Source: Tubiluchus corallicola | Taxonomy: Eukaryota; Priapulida; Priapulimorpha; Priapulimorphida; Tubiluchidae | Assembly: GCA_030141605.1 (NCBI GenBank) | Contig: JAQGDQ010000440.1 | Span: forward strand, 58,429-122,428 | Reading direction: 5' to 3' | Length of the DNA stretch: 64,000 bases | In this document: piece after piece, positions 16,892-26,667 of the stretch | Position numbering within the stretch: position 1 is the first letter of the stretch | Layout: every line of letters starts with the position of its first letter | Position numbers and translations under genes: made by a program | Notes under the pieces: model-generated | Told to the model about the DNA's origin: nothing | What the model saw: the letters and a program-made list of their open reading frames with translations, nothing else | The model's database searches: none

Positions 16892-17728
16892 TTAAAAAAA
16901 AGCGAAACTACCCCGCCTGGCACGCGCTTTACATCCCTGGCGAGTAGACATAACAATAACAGACAACCCCAGTAAAAGAAGCAGACCATTAAAAAGATAG
17001 CTGACACCTGCCCCATACTGCGAAAATGTAACCCTGCTAAACTCTTCAGGAAACCATATGCTCAGTAAAACAAACCCGTTATAAATGGCGTGGCCTGTAA
17101 TACACGCCAGGGTAGAACCCGTTCGCACCTTCACTACGCCAAGCACCAGCCCAAGAAAAAAGGTAGAGGGTAGCTGCCACGGATTTAAATGAAAAAGAGA
17201 AAAAAGAAGCGCTGAATATAAAACAGCTCTCAACCTGGAGTAGTTTCTTAAAAAACCATCCATTATCACCCCTCTAAACATAAGCTCCTCAACCACCGGG
17301 GCTATAATCACAACACGTAGAATACTCCCCAAAGCACTCTTTTTAGGCCCCACAACATGCTCCAGAAGCTCAATAAACCACACAGGAGCAGGCAAAAAAC
17401 TATCCAGTACGGTGTTTATACCAAAGAGAAAGTGTTGCAAACCAACAAAAACAAAGACCATTCCAGCTATTGACAACGCCGGAAATGGCCTGGCTGTAAA
17501 TACGCTGCGAACGGGAGTATTCGAAAAACGGTACCCCAGGTAAAGAATAAAAGCAGTAATCCCAAAAAACAGAGGAGCTTTGATTGCCACAGAGTGGAGC
17601 CAGTCAGTACCATTATAATAATCGTATAACGACAGTGGAAAATCCACCAGCGAGTGTAGAAATATGTAGAGCACTACCAAATGTACTGCCGCCCAAAAAG
17701 TCGGATAATGTCTATTACCTTTCAACAT
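16892..17728 (-). CDS. CPBP-family intramembrane metalloprotease
   Basis: Integral inner-membrane protein of the CAAX protease/bacteriocin-processing (Abi) family, 278 residues with about seven or eight hydrophobic segments. The three glutamate/histidine motifs are intact: EExxxR (E147, E148, R152), FxxxH (H180) and HxxxN (H213, N217). The substrate is not predictable from sequence, since members cleave varied membrane or exported proteins. It lies 57 bp downstream of the RlmL-like methyltransferase gene on the same strand and could be cotranscribed with it. The ATG at 17728 precedes the first hydrophobic segment. Confidence 0.88.
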   Translation of the reverse strand: MLKGNRHYPTFWAAVHLVVLYIFLHSLVDFPLSLYDYYNGTDWLHSVAIKAPLFFGITAFILYLGYRFSNTPVRSVFTARPFPALSIAGMVFVFVGLQHFLFGINTVLDSFLPAPVWFIELLEHVVGPKKSALGSILRVVIIAPVVEELMFRGVIMDGFLRNYSRLRAVLYSALLFSLFHLNPWQLPSTFFLGLVLGVVKVRTGSTLACITGHAIYNGFVLLSIWFPEEFSRVTFSQYGAGVSYLFNGLLLLLGLSVIVMSTRQGCKARARRGSFAFF

Positions 17729-17785
17729 ACTGATACAGGTTTATGCACTCTTCACATTAAGACCATCTATTCCACCAGCCTGCCG

Positions 17786-18940
17786 TCAACCAACACCTCT
17801 TTTGCGCCCCCTCCCCGATCCCTCAAACAGTTCGTATGAGCAGTAGCTGCACTTAAGAGCCCCATTATACAGTACAACCTTATTTGATGGCTTTAAGCCA
17901 ATGCTCTTGAGCCCTTCCGTAGAACTGGAAATAATCCACGCAACATAACCGGCAAACTGCCGCTTAAGGGTGTCCCCAATCATCGAGTACAGCCCTCGCA
18001 CAGCTCCCGGCATCATCCTCTGCCCGTAAGGGGGATTTATAATAACCACTCCGCCATTAGAGGGAGCTTTCAGTGTTGCAAAATCCTTTGTGCTCAGACC
18101 TACCTTTTTCAGAAGCCCGGCATTTCTAATATTTGACTTTGCTATAGTAATATTTTTGGCAGAAATATCATACCCAAATAGCTCTGCAGACGAACACCTC
18201 TCATAATCGTCATTGTAAATCTCCTCAAACAACTTACTATCAAAATCATTCCACTTCTCAAATGCAAACGCTTTGCGGTATATCCCCGCAGGGATGCCAT
18301 GTGCTATCATGGCTGCCTCTATAAGCAGCGTTCCCGAACCGCACATCGGATCAACAAAGCTCTTCTCCTTATCCCACCCCGACAACATAATCATACCGGC
18401 AGCAAGCACCTCATTAATGGGAGCCTCATTCTGTGCAAGCCTGTAGCCTCTTCTATGCAGCGACTCCCCTGAACTGTCCAAAGATATAATACACTTTTTG
18501 CCAGAAAGATGTACATTAATCCTAATATCCGGGTTCTCCGTATCTATAGACGGCCTCCTCCTCGTCTTGTTGCGAAACATGTCAACAATTGCATCCTTAA
18601 CCTTCAATGACACAAACATCGAATTTAAGAACATATCAGAGTTCACAACACTATCTACGGCAAATGTTTTCCCAAGTTCCATATACTCCATCCAATCCAC
18701 TCCGCTCGCACCCTCATACAATCCCTCCCTGCTAGCTACATCAAATACGGCTATAGGCTTTAGCACCTTCAAAGCCGTACGGCAACAGAAATTTGACCTG
18801 TAAAGCAGCTCCTTATCTCCCTTAAACGTGACAGCACGATGCCCCTGCACAACATCAGCCGCACCAAGCTGTGTCAGCTCCATAGCCAAAATATGCTCCA
18901 ACCCTGCAAAGGTTTTAGCTGTCATACTAAACTCTTCCAT
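17786..18940 (-). CDS. THUMP-domain class I SAM-dependent RNA methyltransferase (RlmL N-domain/YpsC-like)
   Basis: Cytoplasmic N2-guanine methyltransferase expected to modify 23S rRNA, about 384 residues. An N-terminal ferredoxin-like/THUMP region (about 1-160, TAKTFAGLEHILAMEL) is followed by a Rossmann methyltransferase domain. This has a SAM-binding FVDPMCGSGTLLIEAA loop, and the catalytic NPPYG motif near 301-305 typical of exocyclic-amino-group methylases. It corresponds to the N-terminal half of E. coli RlmL; the RlmK half is absent, as in many non-proteobacteria. The first ATG (18940) follows a TTG that could extend the frame by one codon. Confidence 0.88.
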   Translation of the reverse strand: MEEFSMTAKTFAGLEHILAMELTQLGAADVVQGHRAVTFKGDKELLYRSNFCCRTALKVLKPIAVFDVASREGLYEGASGVDWMEYMELGKTFAVDSVVNSDMFLNSMFVSLKVKDAIVDMFRNKTRRRPSIDTENPDIRINVHLSGKKCIISLDSSGESLHRRGYRLAQNEAPINEVLAAGMIMLSGWDKEKSFVDPMCGSGTLLIEAAMIAHGIPAGIYRKAFAFEKWNDFDSKLFEEIYNDDYERCSSAELFGYDISAKNITIAKSNIRNAGLLKKVGLSTKDFATLKAPSNGGVVIINPPYGQRMMPGAVRGLYSMIGDTLKRQFAGYVAWIISSSTEGLKSIGLKPSNKVVLYNGALKCSYCSYELFEGSGRGRKRGVG

Positions 18941-18960
18941 CAAAATAGCTTATACAAATT

Positions 18961-19090
18961 ATGAGGCCGCCGTATAAAAACCCATATTCCTGTTAATATT
19001 CTCCTAAAACCATCATTCACACCGGTAAACCGCGGCTCCCCGTCGAACCTCTACTCAACCTGAAAAAATAATTTTTCACCTTGCAAAGAT
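18961..19090 (-). repeat. dispersed MITE-like element, degenerate copy
   Basis: Sequence in the orientation of the 54152-54280 copy: TTAATATTCTCC and ACACCGGTAAACCGCGG blocks, then CACCTTGCAAAGATTTC. It lies between the methyltransferase gene and gdh. Confidence 0.4.
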
Positions 19091-19159
19091 TTCACCCTGA
19101 CAGCCAGAAACTCTCAAAAACAAAAAAGAGAAATCAATACTCCCGAACAGATACCTTTA

Positions 19160-20488
19160 TCAAACAATTCCCTGCTCAAGCATGGCATCAGCAACCTTTA
19201 CAAAACCACCAATATTGGCACCCCTCACATAGTCTATCCGGCTTTTGCTCTGCCCATGCCTCTTGCACGTTTTGTGAACTTCGCGCATAATTAAATGTAG
19301 TCGCTTATCCACCTCTCCCTTTGTCCAGCTATGCCGCATACTATTTTGCGACATCTCCAGGCCTGAAACAGCTACACCTCCCGCATTTACCGCCTTACCT
19401 GGCGCATATGCTATACGCTCAGACAACAGACCAACAGCCTCAGGCGTACACCCCATGTTGGACACTTCACACACCATAAAGCAGCCATTCTCTAGCAACT
19501 GCCTCGCATCACTCTCATCCAGCTCATTCTCAGTAGCACAGGGTAGAGCAATATCCACAGGGCACCCCCAAGGCTTCGCTCCGGGGGTAAACTCTGCTCC
19601 AAACTCCTCCGCATAGGGAGACACCACATCATTGTTGGTCATCCTCAACTCAAGAAGATAATCAACCTTATCTCCTGAAATACCATCTTTGTCATACACA
19701 AACCCATCAGGGCCCGAAACTGTAACAACCTTCCCTCCCAACTCATTTATCTTGGTTATAACACCCCACGCTACATTGCCAAACCCGGACACAGCAAAAC
19801 TGTGCCCCTCTATATCTTTCCCCTGCTCATTAAGCATGTGCCGGGCAAAATAAACGGCACCAAAACCTGTAGCCTCCGGACGTATTAACGAACCACCCCA
19901 GTCCAGCCCTTTACCGGTAAGAACTCCTGAAAACTCATTCTGCATCCTCTTATATTGGCCAAAAAGATATCCAATCTCACGCCCCCCAACACCTATATCC
20001 CCCGCCGGAACATCTGTGTCCGGACCAATATGACGGCTCAACTCCATCATAAATGACTGGCAAAAACGCATTATCTCGGCATCGCTTCTCATCCTAACAC
20101 TAAAGTCAGACCCCCCCTTTCCACCTCCAAGCGGCAACGTGGTAAGGCTGTTCTTAAATGTCTGCTCAAACCCAAGAAACTTGAGAATACTCAAATTAAC
20201 CGTGGAGTGAAAGCGCAGCCCTCCCTTATACGGGCCAAGCGCACTATTGAACTCAACCCTGTAGCCACGATTAACCTCAACATCCCCATTATCCTTTGTC
20301 CAAGGAACCCTGAACATAACCACACGCTCCGGCTCAACCATGCGCTCAAGTATCCTCGCTTGCTTATACCTGGGATTTGAATCATAAATATCCCAAACCG
20401 ACTCTACTACCTCTAAAACTGCCTGATGAAACTCTATCTCCCCTGGAGTACGACTCTCCAGAGCACTCATAAACTTACCAATACTCAT
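19160..20488 (-). CDS. gdhA: glutamate dehydrogenase, paralogue 1
   Basis: Hexameric-type glutamate dehydrogenase, 442 residues. It catalyses reductive amination of 2-oxoglutarate (or the reverse), linking ammonia assimilation and amino-acid fermentation. Substrate-binding lysines K88 (GPYKGGLRFH), K112 and K124 (LGGGKGGSDF) and the catalytic aspartate D164 (PAGDIGVGGRE) are all present. A C-terminal Rossmann domain contains VSGFGNVAWG. The closest paralogue lies directly upstream (20627-21994), 138 bp away and same strand. Cofactor choice (NAD or NADP) cannot be decided by eye. A TAnnTTTG-like box (20503-20496) lies too close to the start to be convincing. Confidence 0.95.
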   Translation of the reverse strand: MSIGKFMSALESRTPGEIEFHQAVLEVVESVWDIYDSNPRYKQARILERMVEPERVVMFRVPWTKDNGDVEVNRGYRVEFNSALGPYKGGLRFHSTVNLSILKFLGFEQTFKNSLTTLPLGGGKGGSDFSVRMRSDAEIMRFCQSFMMELSRHIGPDTDVPAGDIGVGGREIGYLFGQYKRMQNEFSGVLTGKGLDWGGSLIRPEATGFGAVYFARHMLNEQGKDIEGHSFAVSGFGNVAWGVITKINELGGKVVTVSGPDGFVYDKDGISGDKVDYLLELRMTNNDVVSPYAEEFGAEFTPGAKPWGCPVDIALPCATENELDESDARQLLENGCFMVCEVSNMGCTPEAVGLLSERIAYAPGKAVNAGGVAVSGLEMSQNSMRHSWTKGEVDKRLHLIMREVHKTCKRHGQSKSRIDYVRGANIGGFVKVADAMLEQGIV

Positions 20489-20626
20489 ACCTTTACAAAC
20501 ATAAACTGTACGTGCCTGTAAAAATACCGGCTACAGTAACTAAAATAGTAGAGCTAAAGGATACCAACCCGGACACCTTCTCTCCCCGGTAGCATCTCTA
20601 TATGCGCTCTTATAATAATTATAGTG

Positions 20627-21994
20627 TCACACTAGTCCCTGGGCCATCATAGCATTGGCAACCTTTATAAACCCTCCGATATTGGCACCAATCTCATAAT
20701 TAACATGCCCGTTGCTCTGCTTGCCATACCTGACACATGTAGCATGAATATTCTTCATAATAGAGTTAAGCTTCGTATCGACCTCCTCGCGCGTCCACTG
20801 CATCCTCATGGAGTTTTGCGCCATCTCCAGCCCCGAAACAGCTACGCCCCCTGCATTTGATGCCTTACCCGGAGCATACAGCACATTATGCTTATGAAAC
20901 AGGAGAATAGCTTCAGGTGTACACGGCATATTGGCACCCTCAGAAACACAAAAGCACCCTCCCTCCAGCAAGCTCCGCGCATCATCCTCATTCACCTCAT
21001 TCTCTGTTGCAGAAGGTAAAGCTATATCACACTTCTCACCCCACGGCCTGGCATCGGATACAAACTTTACCCCAAACTCCCGGGCATACTCCTCTATCCG
21101 ACCTCGCCTAACATTCTTCAGCTCCATTAAAAACTCAAACTTCTCACCCTTAACCCCATCGGGATCATATATGTAACCACTGGAATCGGAAAGTGTGACA
21201 ACCTTTCCACCCAGCTCATTAATCTTCTCCGTAGTGTACTGGGCTACATTCCCCGAACCGCTTACAGCAACCATCTTTCCTTTAAATGTTTTATTCACAC
21301 TATTTAGCATCTCCCGGACAAAATACACATTGCCATACCCTGTAGCCTCTGGCCGTATAAGCGAACCACTCCAGTTAATACCCTTACCGGTAAGCACCCC
21401 AGTAAACTCATTCTTAAGGCGCTTATACTGCCCAAACAAAAAACCGATCTCTCTACCCCCAACACCTATATCGCCGGCAGGAACATCTGTATAAGGACCT
21501 ATATGCCTTGAAAGCTCAGTCATAAACGACTGACAAAAACGCATTATTTCTCCGTCCGTCTTCTCTTTGGGATCAAAGTCGGACCCCCCCTTTCCCCCTC
21601 CCATTGGAAGATTTGTAAGACTGTTCTTCAGCACCTGCTCAAAAGCAAGAAACTTCAGAACACCAAGGTTAACGCTCGGATGAAACCGCAACCCACCTTT
21701 ATAAGGACCGATAGCACTATTCATCTCCACCCTGTAACCGCGATTGATATGCACATTACCCTGATCATCCGCCCATGGCACTCTAAACTGTATAACCCTT
21801 TCCGGCTCGGCCATACGCTCCAATACCCTGGACTTGAGATAGATAGGGTGATTGACAAGGAAAGGCGCGAGGGACTCCACTACTTCACGAACAGCCTGAT
21901 GAAATTCCGCCTCATGAGGGTCACGCTCCATTATTCTGTTCATAAACCCTTCAATAAACTGTGTAGTCGACTTTTGAGAAATAATTGTTGTCAT
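20627..21994 (-). CDS. gdh: glutamate dehydrogenase, paralogue 2
   Basis: Second glutamate dehydrogenase, 455 residues. It is clearly homologous along its whole length to the 19160-20488 product but diverged, so this is an old tandem duplication. K99, K123, K135 and D175 are conserved, with a Rossmann dinucleotide site (VSGSGNVAQYT). The N-terminus is 11 residues longer than in paralogue 1. Bacteroides species carry two glutamate dehydrogenases with different cofactors and nitrogen regulation, and this pair may be the equivalent. A TAGCTTTG -7 box lies upstream at 22021-22028 on the minus strand. Confidence 0.95.
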   Translation of the reverse strand: MTTIISQKSTTQFIEGFMNRIMERDPHEAEFHQAVREVVESLAPFLVNHPIYLKSRVLERMAEPERVIQFRVPWADDQGNVHINRGYRVEMNSAIGPYKGGLRFHPSVNLGVLKFLAFEQVLKNSLTNLPMGGGKGGSDFDPKEKTDGEIMRFCQSFMTELSRHIGPYTDVPAGDIGVGGREIGFLFGQYKRLKNEFTGVLTGKGINWSGSLIRPEATGYGNVYFVREMLNSVNKTFKGKMVAVSGSGNVAQYTTEKINELGGKVVTLSDSSGYIYDPDGVKGEKFEFLMELKNVRRGRIEEYAREFGVKFVSDARPWGEKCDIALPSATENEVNEDDARSLLEGGCFCVSEGANMPCTPEAILLFHKHNVLYAPGKASNAGGVAVSGLEMAQNSMRMQWTREEVDTKLNSIMKNIHATCVRYGKQSNGHVNYEIGANIGGFIKVANAMMAQGLV

Positions 21995-22020
21995 TATATA
22001 ATAAAGTTTAGTTGTAAACT

Positions 22021-22048
22021 ACAAAGCTACATAAAAATAGTTAGCCAA
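22021..22048 (-). promoter_or_regulatory. candidate promoter for the glutamate dehydrogenase gene at 20627-21994
   Basis: TAGCTTTG (22028-22021, minus strand) matches TAnnTTTG. A TTTG lies 16 nt upstream, slightly closer than usual. It is 27 bp ahead of the start codon. Confidence 0.4.
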
Positions 22049-22124
22049 AAGCCTATTACAATCAAAAAAAAACCTAGCCTCACACTAAGAAATACAAAGG
22101 GGGAAATGCTATCTGGTCCCGGCT

Positions 22125-22239
22125 GGATAAAAGTTTGATAGAAACCCACAATTTACCAGTATAAATAAGAGGGATATGAGGTATAAGCACATTGAAGAGT
22201 ATAGGAACAAAAAGTGGTGATTTGCAAAAACCTTAGCAT
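22125..22239 (+). repeat. dispersed MITE-like element, degenerate copy
   Basis: Part of the 425-bp gene-free gap 21995-22419. It has blocks resembling other copies (ACCCACAATTTACCAGTATAAA; right end GATTTGCAAAAACCTTAG). Nothing else is seen in the gap apart from the gdh promoter candidate. Confidence 0.4.
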
Positions 22240-22419
22240 CCACAATGCAGGTGACACCATAAAAGAATACAGGCAATCTCTAAAGTAAGGCTTGAATTAT
22301 GCCACTATTCTAAGAATCCTTGAAAATAAAACTCTATTTTTGCAATCTTAATTTTGAAGAAAAAGCGCTTTGCTTAAAATAACAGTTTGTATTCAAATCC
22401 GTAAAAAATCAAGAACTGC

Positions 22420-25083
22420 ATGAGCTATAAATTCAGGGAAATAGAAAAGAGGTGGCAGGAGTACTGGGATAAAAATAAAACCTTCAAAACAGAAGACAAC
22501 CTCTCCAAACCAAAATTTTACTGTCTTGATATGTTTCCATACCCGTCAGGCGCCGGCCTGCATGTAGGACACCCCGAAGGGTATACAGCAACTGATATTA
22601 TATCGCGATACAAGCGCGCAAAAGGATTTAATGTCCTGCACCCAATGGGATGGGATGCTTTCGGGCTCCCCGCAGAGCAGTTTGCAATCGAAACAGGAAC
22701 ACACCCTGCAATAACAACACGCAAAAACAGTGACACCTTTCGCAGGCAGATCAAATCACTGGGGCTTGCATACGACTGGGACAGAGAAATAAACACTACC
22801 GATCAAAACTACTATAAATGGACTCAATGGATATTTATAAGACTATATAACACATGGTTTGACAAGAAACAGCAAAAAGGGCGCCACATCAAAGAACTGC
22901 CCATACCAGCAGAGATAAAAAATAGTGGAGAAAAAGCTGTAAAAAAATATATTGAAGGGAAAAGGCTTGCCTACTACGGCAACGCTCAGGTGTGGTACTG
23001 CCGCAATTGCAAAACTGTATGTGCAAATGAAGAGGTGCTAAACGATGGCTCACATGAAAAATGCAACACCAAAGAGGTTGAGCGCCGATCACTGAAACAG
23101 TGGATGTTGCGCATCCCTCTTTATGCCGAAAGACTGCTGAAAGGGCTTGATGACCTGAACTGGCCGGAAGGAGTGAAAGATATGCAACGCAACTGGATAG
23201 GACGCTCAACAGGCGCTGAGATCAACTTCGAAATAGAGGGGCTAAACAAAAATCTGAAAGTTTATACCACACGCCCCGACACACTATTCGGAGCATCATA
23301 CATGGTATTGGCACCCGAGCACGAAATGGTAGGTGAGATAACAGTTGATGAGCACAAAAGCGTTGTTAACAAATATATAGAGGCGTCTGCATTAAAAAGC
23401 GACCTGGATCGTACCGACCTTGCAAAAGAGAAAACAGGAGTTTTCACAGGGCGATACGCTATCAACCCGGTTACAGAGAAAAAAATTCCGATATGGATCG
23501 CCGACTATGTCCTGATAGACTATGGGTCTGGAGCAATAATGGCTGTCCCTTCGCACGACACACGTGACTTTGAGTTTGCTCAAACCTTTGGGCTGCCCGT
23601 TGTCTGCATCCTCAACCCCCAGGAAGCGGATGAGGACACCAGAAAAAAAGTACTGAAAGGTGAAGCATGCTGGGCAGAAGACGGTGAATATATCAACTCC
23701 GCAAACACAGAGCTGGGGATTACAATCAATGGGATGAATAAAGAGGAAGGAATTGCGACAGTTACCCGGTGGCTGGAAAAAAACAGCCTGGGTAAGACCA
23801 CTGTAAACTATAAAATGCGGGACTGGTTATTTAGCCGGCAACGATTTTGGGGGGAACCCTTCCCTGTTATCCACTGGGAAGATGGAGAAATAAGCGTTTT
23901 GGATGATGGAGACCTCCCCTTACAACTACCGGACGTTAAAGAGTATAAACCCGCCGAATCGGGTGAGTCGCCACTATCTCTGGCAGGAGATGACTGGCTA
24001 AATATCGTTGATAAAAACGGGAGAAAAGGGCGCCGAGAAACAAACACAATGCCACAATGGGCAGGATCCTGCTGGTACTACCTCAGATATATAGACCCTA
24101 AAAACGACAGCGCCCCGTTTGACCGAGAAAAAGAAAAATACTGGATGCCGGTAGACCTCTATGTGGGAGGGGCCGAACATGCAGTGCTACACCTGCTTTA
24201 CAGTAGATTTTGGCATAAGGTGCTCTTTGATCTCGATATAGTGTCAACCAATGAGCCCTACACTAAACTATATAACCAGGGAATGATACTGGCATTTGCC
24301 TACGAAACAGGATCCGGGTCAAAGGTCCCTTCCAACCTCGTTGAAGAAAGAGATGGAGAATACTATAGTACAAAAACAGGTGAAAAGCTGGAGCAGATAG
24401 TAGCCAAAATGTCTAAAACACTAAGAAACGTAATCAACCCGGATGACGTTGTCGAAGAGTATGGAGCAGACTCTCTCCGCCTCTATGAAATGTTTATGGG
24501 ACCTCTCGATGCAGCCAAACCATGGAGCAAAACAGGGGTGAAAGGGGTGTTTAACTTCTTACGGCGCGTACACTTCTTTTTTTCCAACCATGCCAACCTT
24601 GTAAAAGACGTGGAAGCAGATGAAACACTAAAAATGCTACATCTGACAATTAAAAAAGTGGAAGAGGATATCAACGATATGAAATTTAACACTGCAATAT
24701 CACAGATGATGGTGTTCACAAACCACTGCTACAAAGTGGGAACCATTACTAAAAACACAGCCGAAAAGTTTGCACAGATATTGGCTCCGTTTGCGCCACA
24801 CCTTGCTGAAGAACTGTGGCACATGTACGGCAACAAAAGTAGTATTAGCGCCCATCTGTGGCCAGAATTCGAAGATAAGTACCTGAAGGAAAACACCTTT
24901 GAATACCCTGTCTCTTTCAACGGTAAAATGCGCTTCAAAATAGGCTTACCCGTTGATATGCCTGCAAAAGAGATAGAAAAAACAGTCTTAAACAACCCAA
25001 ATGCTCAAAAATGGATTGATGGTAAAAACGTGATCAAAACAGTTGTTGTCCCAAACAAAATAGTTAACATAGTGATAAAATAA
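22420..25083 (+). CDS. leuS: leucyl-tRNA synthetase
   Basis: Class I aminoacyl-tRNA synthetase charging tRNA-Leu, 887 residues. The HIGH motif reads H48-V-G-H51 in SGAGLHVGHPEG. The CP1 editing domain lies at about 230-420 with TTRPDTLFGASYMVLAPEH. The KMSKS motif reads KMSKT at 663-667, and an anticodon-binding helical domain and C-terminal domain follow. There is an unusual lysine-rich stretch (FDKKQQKGRHIKELPIP) around residue 150 in the zinc-1 region, with a CRNCKTVCANEEV cysteine cluster. Start ATG is at 22420. It is a stand-alone gene flanked by dispersed elements. Confidence 0.97.
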   Translation: MSYKFREIEKRWQEYWDKNKTFKTEDNLSKPKFYCLDMFPYPSGAGLHVGHPEGYTATDIISRYKRAKGFNVLHPMGWDAFGLPAEQFAIETGTHPAITTRKNSDTFRRQIKSLGLAYDWDREINTTDQNYYKWTQWIFIRLYNTWFDKKQQKGRHIKELPIPAEIKNSGEKAVKKYIEGKRLAYYGNAQVWYCRNCKTVCANEEVLNDGSHEKCNTKEVERRSLKQWMLRIPLYAERLLKGLDDLNWPEGVKDMQRNWIGRSTGAEINFEIEGLNKNLKVYTTRPDTLFGASYMVLAPEHEMVGEITVDEHKSVVNKYIEASALKSDLDRTDLAKEKTGVFTGRYAINPVTEKKIPIWIADYVLIDYGSGAIMAVPSHDTRDFEFAQTFGLPVVCILNPQEADEDTRKKVLKGEACWAEDGEYINSANTELGITINGMNKEEGIATVTRWLEKNSLGKTTVNYKMRDWLFSRQRFWGEPFPVIHWEDGEISVLDDGDLPLQLPDVKEYKPAESGESPLSLAGDDWLNIVDKNGRKGRRETNTMPQWAGSCWYYLRYIDPKNDSAPFDREKEKYWMPVDLYVGGAEHAVLHLLYSRFWHKVLFDLDIVSTNEPYTKLYNQGMILAFAYETGSGSKVPSNLVEERDGEYYSTKTGEKLEQIVAKMSKTLRNVINPDDVVEEYGADSLRLYEMFMGPLDAAKPWSKTGVKGVFNFLRRVHFFFSNHANLVKDVEADETLKMLHLTIKKVEEDINDMKFNTAISQMMVFTNHCYKVGTITKNTAEKFAQILAPFAPHLAEELWHMYGNKSSISAHLWPEFEDKYLKENTFEYPVSFNGKMRFKIGLPVDMPAKEIEKTVLNNPNAQKWIDGKNVIKTVVVPNKIVNIVIK

Positions 25084-25085
25084 CA

Positions 25086-25225
25086 GAGCCTTTTGCGGAG
25101 CGAAATAATTTGATTCAAATCTGGAAAAATTCAGCAAAAAGCCGTAACTTACCATTGCAAGTAGCAGTTTTGAAGAAAATTTATGACAGAAATACCAATA
25201 AAAAGATAAGTTTAGCAAAGGCCTC
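25086..25225 (+). repeat. dispersed MITE-like element
   Basis: Starts GAGCCTTTTGCGGAGCG just after leuS and ends TTTAGCAAAGGCCTC. The ends are imperfect inverted repeats of one another, about 140 bp. Confidence 0.6.
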
Positions 25226-25311
25226 ATAGCAAGTAAAAGCAACCTTTGCCAACTTGTAACTTATCAAAAATGTTTTAAAAATCTAAAAACACAAACCCAT
25301 TTTAGACAGTT

Positions 25312-26628
25312 ATGAGAAAACACCTTCCCGAATTACTTTTAGCACTAACATTAGTATTTATTATTACATACAGATTGAAACCAAAAAAGAGTTGCAGTAA
25401 CAACAGTATTGACAATGTTGCAACTTTAATATCCGAGCATGTTCCCGAATCCATTCCTGAACCCGTTTTAAGATATGGACTAGTAGCTGACTCCTTTTAC
25501 ATTGAGGATGCCCGCATAAAAAAGCATCAAAACATTTCGGAGGTACTCTCCTCAAGGGGTGTCTCCCACACATCTATTGCCAGCCTTGCCAAAAACCTGA
25601 AACCTCTCTTCGATGTAAGAAAAGTAAGGTCCGGCAATAAATACTCCATCTTTTACACACCAGATTCCGCAAGGAAGGCGAAGTACTTTGTGTACGAGAA
25701 CAATCCAGTTGATTTTTTTGTATGCGAGCTGGACTCAGACTCAATGAAGGTAACACCCGGAACAAAAGAGATAGTAAAAAAAAGGTTTAAAGTGTCAGGG
25801 GAGATCACCTCATCATTATGGAATACAATGAACGAAAACAGCCTTAATCCTACACTCGCAATAAAACTATCGGAAATTTATGCCTGGACCATTGACTTTT
25901 TCAGTATACAAAAAGGGGATAAGTTTAAAATTGTATATACAGAAGATTTTGTAGAGGAGAAGAGCGTCGGAATATCCAACATATACGCAGCTCACTTTAC
26001 ACATGCAAATGAGGATTACTTCGCATTCCAATTTAACCAGGACGAGAAAGACGATTACTTTGACGACAAAGGACAAAACCTTAGGAAAGCATTTTTAAAA
26101 GCTCCATTAAGATTCTCACGCATCAGCTCACGATTCTCTTACAGCCGTATGCACCCTGTACTGCGTATCAGACGGCCTCACTACGGAGTTGACTATGCAG
26201 CCCCTACAGGAACACCGGTATACTCTATTGGAGACGGTACAATAGTTAGCAAGGGATATCAAAAGAAAGGGGGAGGAAACTATGTGAAAATTAAACATAA
26301 CTCTGTCTACTCCTCCGTTTACATGCACCTCTCACGATTTGGTAAAGGGATTAAGCCAGGAACTAAAGTAAAGCAAAAAGACGTTATAGGATATGTTGGC
26401 GCTACAGGGCTTGCAACCGGCCCTCATCTGGACTTTAGAATTTATAAAAACGGCAGCCCTGTTGATCCGCTAAAAATAAAAGCCCCGTCAGTAAAACCTG
26501 TACAAGAGTCAAACATGCCTGAATTTACAGCTATAAAAGACTCTTTGATGAACAAGTTAGCCCTAATTCCCTATATAGATAATAATATAACCAGCTTTAG
26601 CATCATGCCTGGCACTACTGCAGAGTAA
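25312..26628 (+). CDS. M23-family (LytM-like) peptidase with altered HxH motif
   Basis: Envelope protein, 438 residues, with an N-terminal hydrophobic anchor (LLLALTLVFIITY, about 8-21). A long periplasmic region (about 40-270) contains LysM/opacity-associated-type sequence. The M23 domain (about 280-400) should act on peptidoglycan cross-links. The first zinc motif is intact (H290 and D294 in PHYGVDYAAP), and the YMHLS histidine is present. The usual HxH, however, reads H372-L-D (GPHLDFRIYKNG), with Asp replacing the second histidine, which is a zinc ligand in LytM. Either Asp ligates the metal or activity is altered; the other M23 protein in this window keeps HLH. It is a single gene; purN converges from downstream. 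Confidence 0.9.
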   Translation: MRKHLPELLLALTLVFIITYRLKPKKSCSNNSIDNVATLISEHVPESIPEPVLRYGLVADSFYIEDARIKKHQNISEVLSSRGVSHTSIASLAKNLKPLFDVRKVRSGNKYSIFYTPDSARKAKYFVYENNPVDFFVCELDSDSMKVTPGTKEIVKKRFKVSGEITSSLWNTMNENSLNPTLAIKLSEIYAWTIDFFSIQKGDKFKIVYTEDFVEEKSVGISNIYAAHFTHANEDYFAFQFNQDEKDDYFDDKGQNLRKAFLKAPLRFSRISSRFSYSRMHPVLRIRRPHYGVDYAAPTGTPVYSIGDGTIVSKGYQKKGGGNYVKIKHNSVYSSVYMHLSRFGKGIKPGTKVKQKDVIGYVGATGLATGPHLDFRIYKNGSPVDPLKIKAPSVKPVQESNMPEFTAIKDSLMNKLALIPYIDNNITSFSIMPGTTAE

Positions 26629-26667
26629 AACAGGCTTAACCACCCCTCTGCACTGTTAGGATTCAAT

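Noticed and set aside
22383-22400. TTCAAATCC resembling a tRNA T-loop
   Set aside because: No acceptor, D or anticodon stems can be drawn around it.
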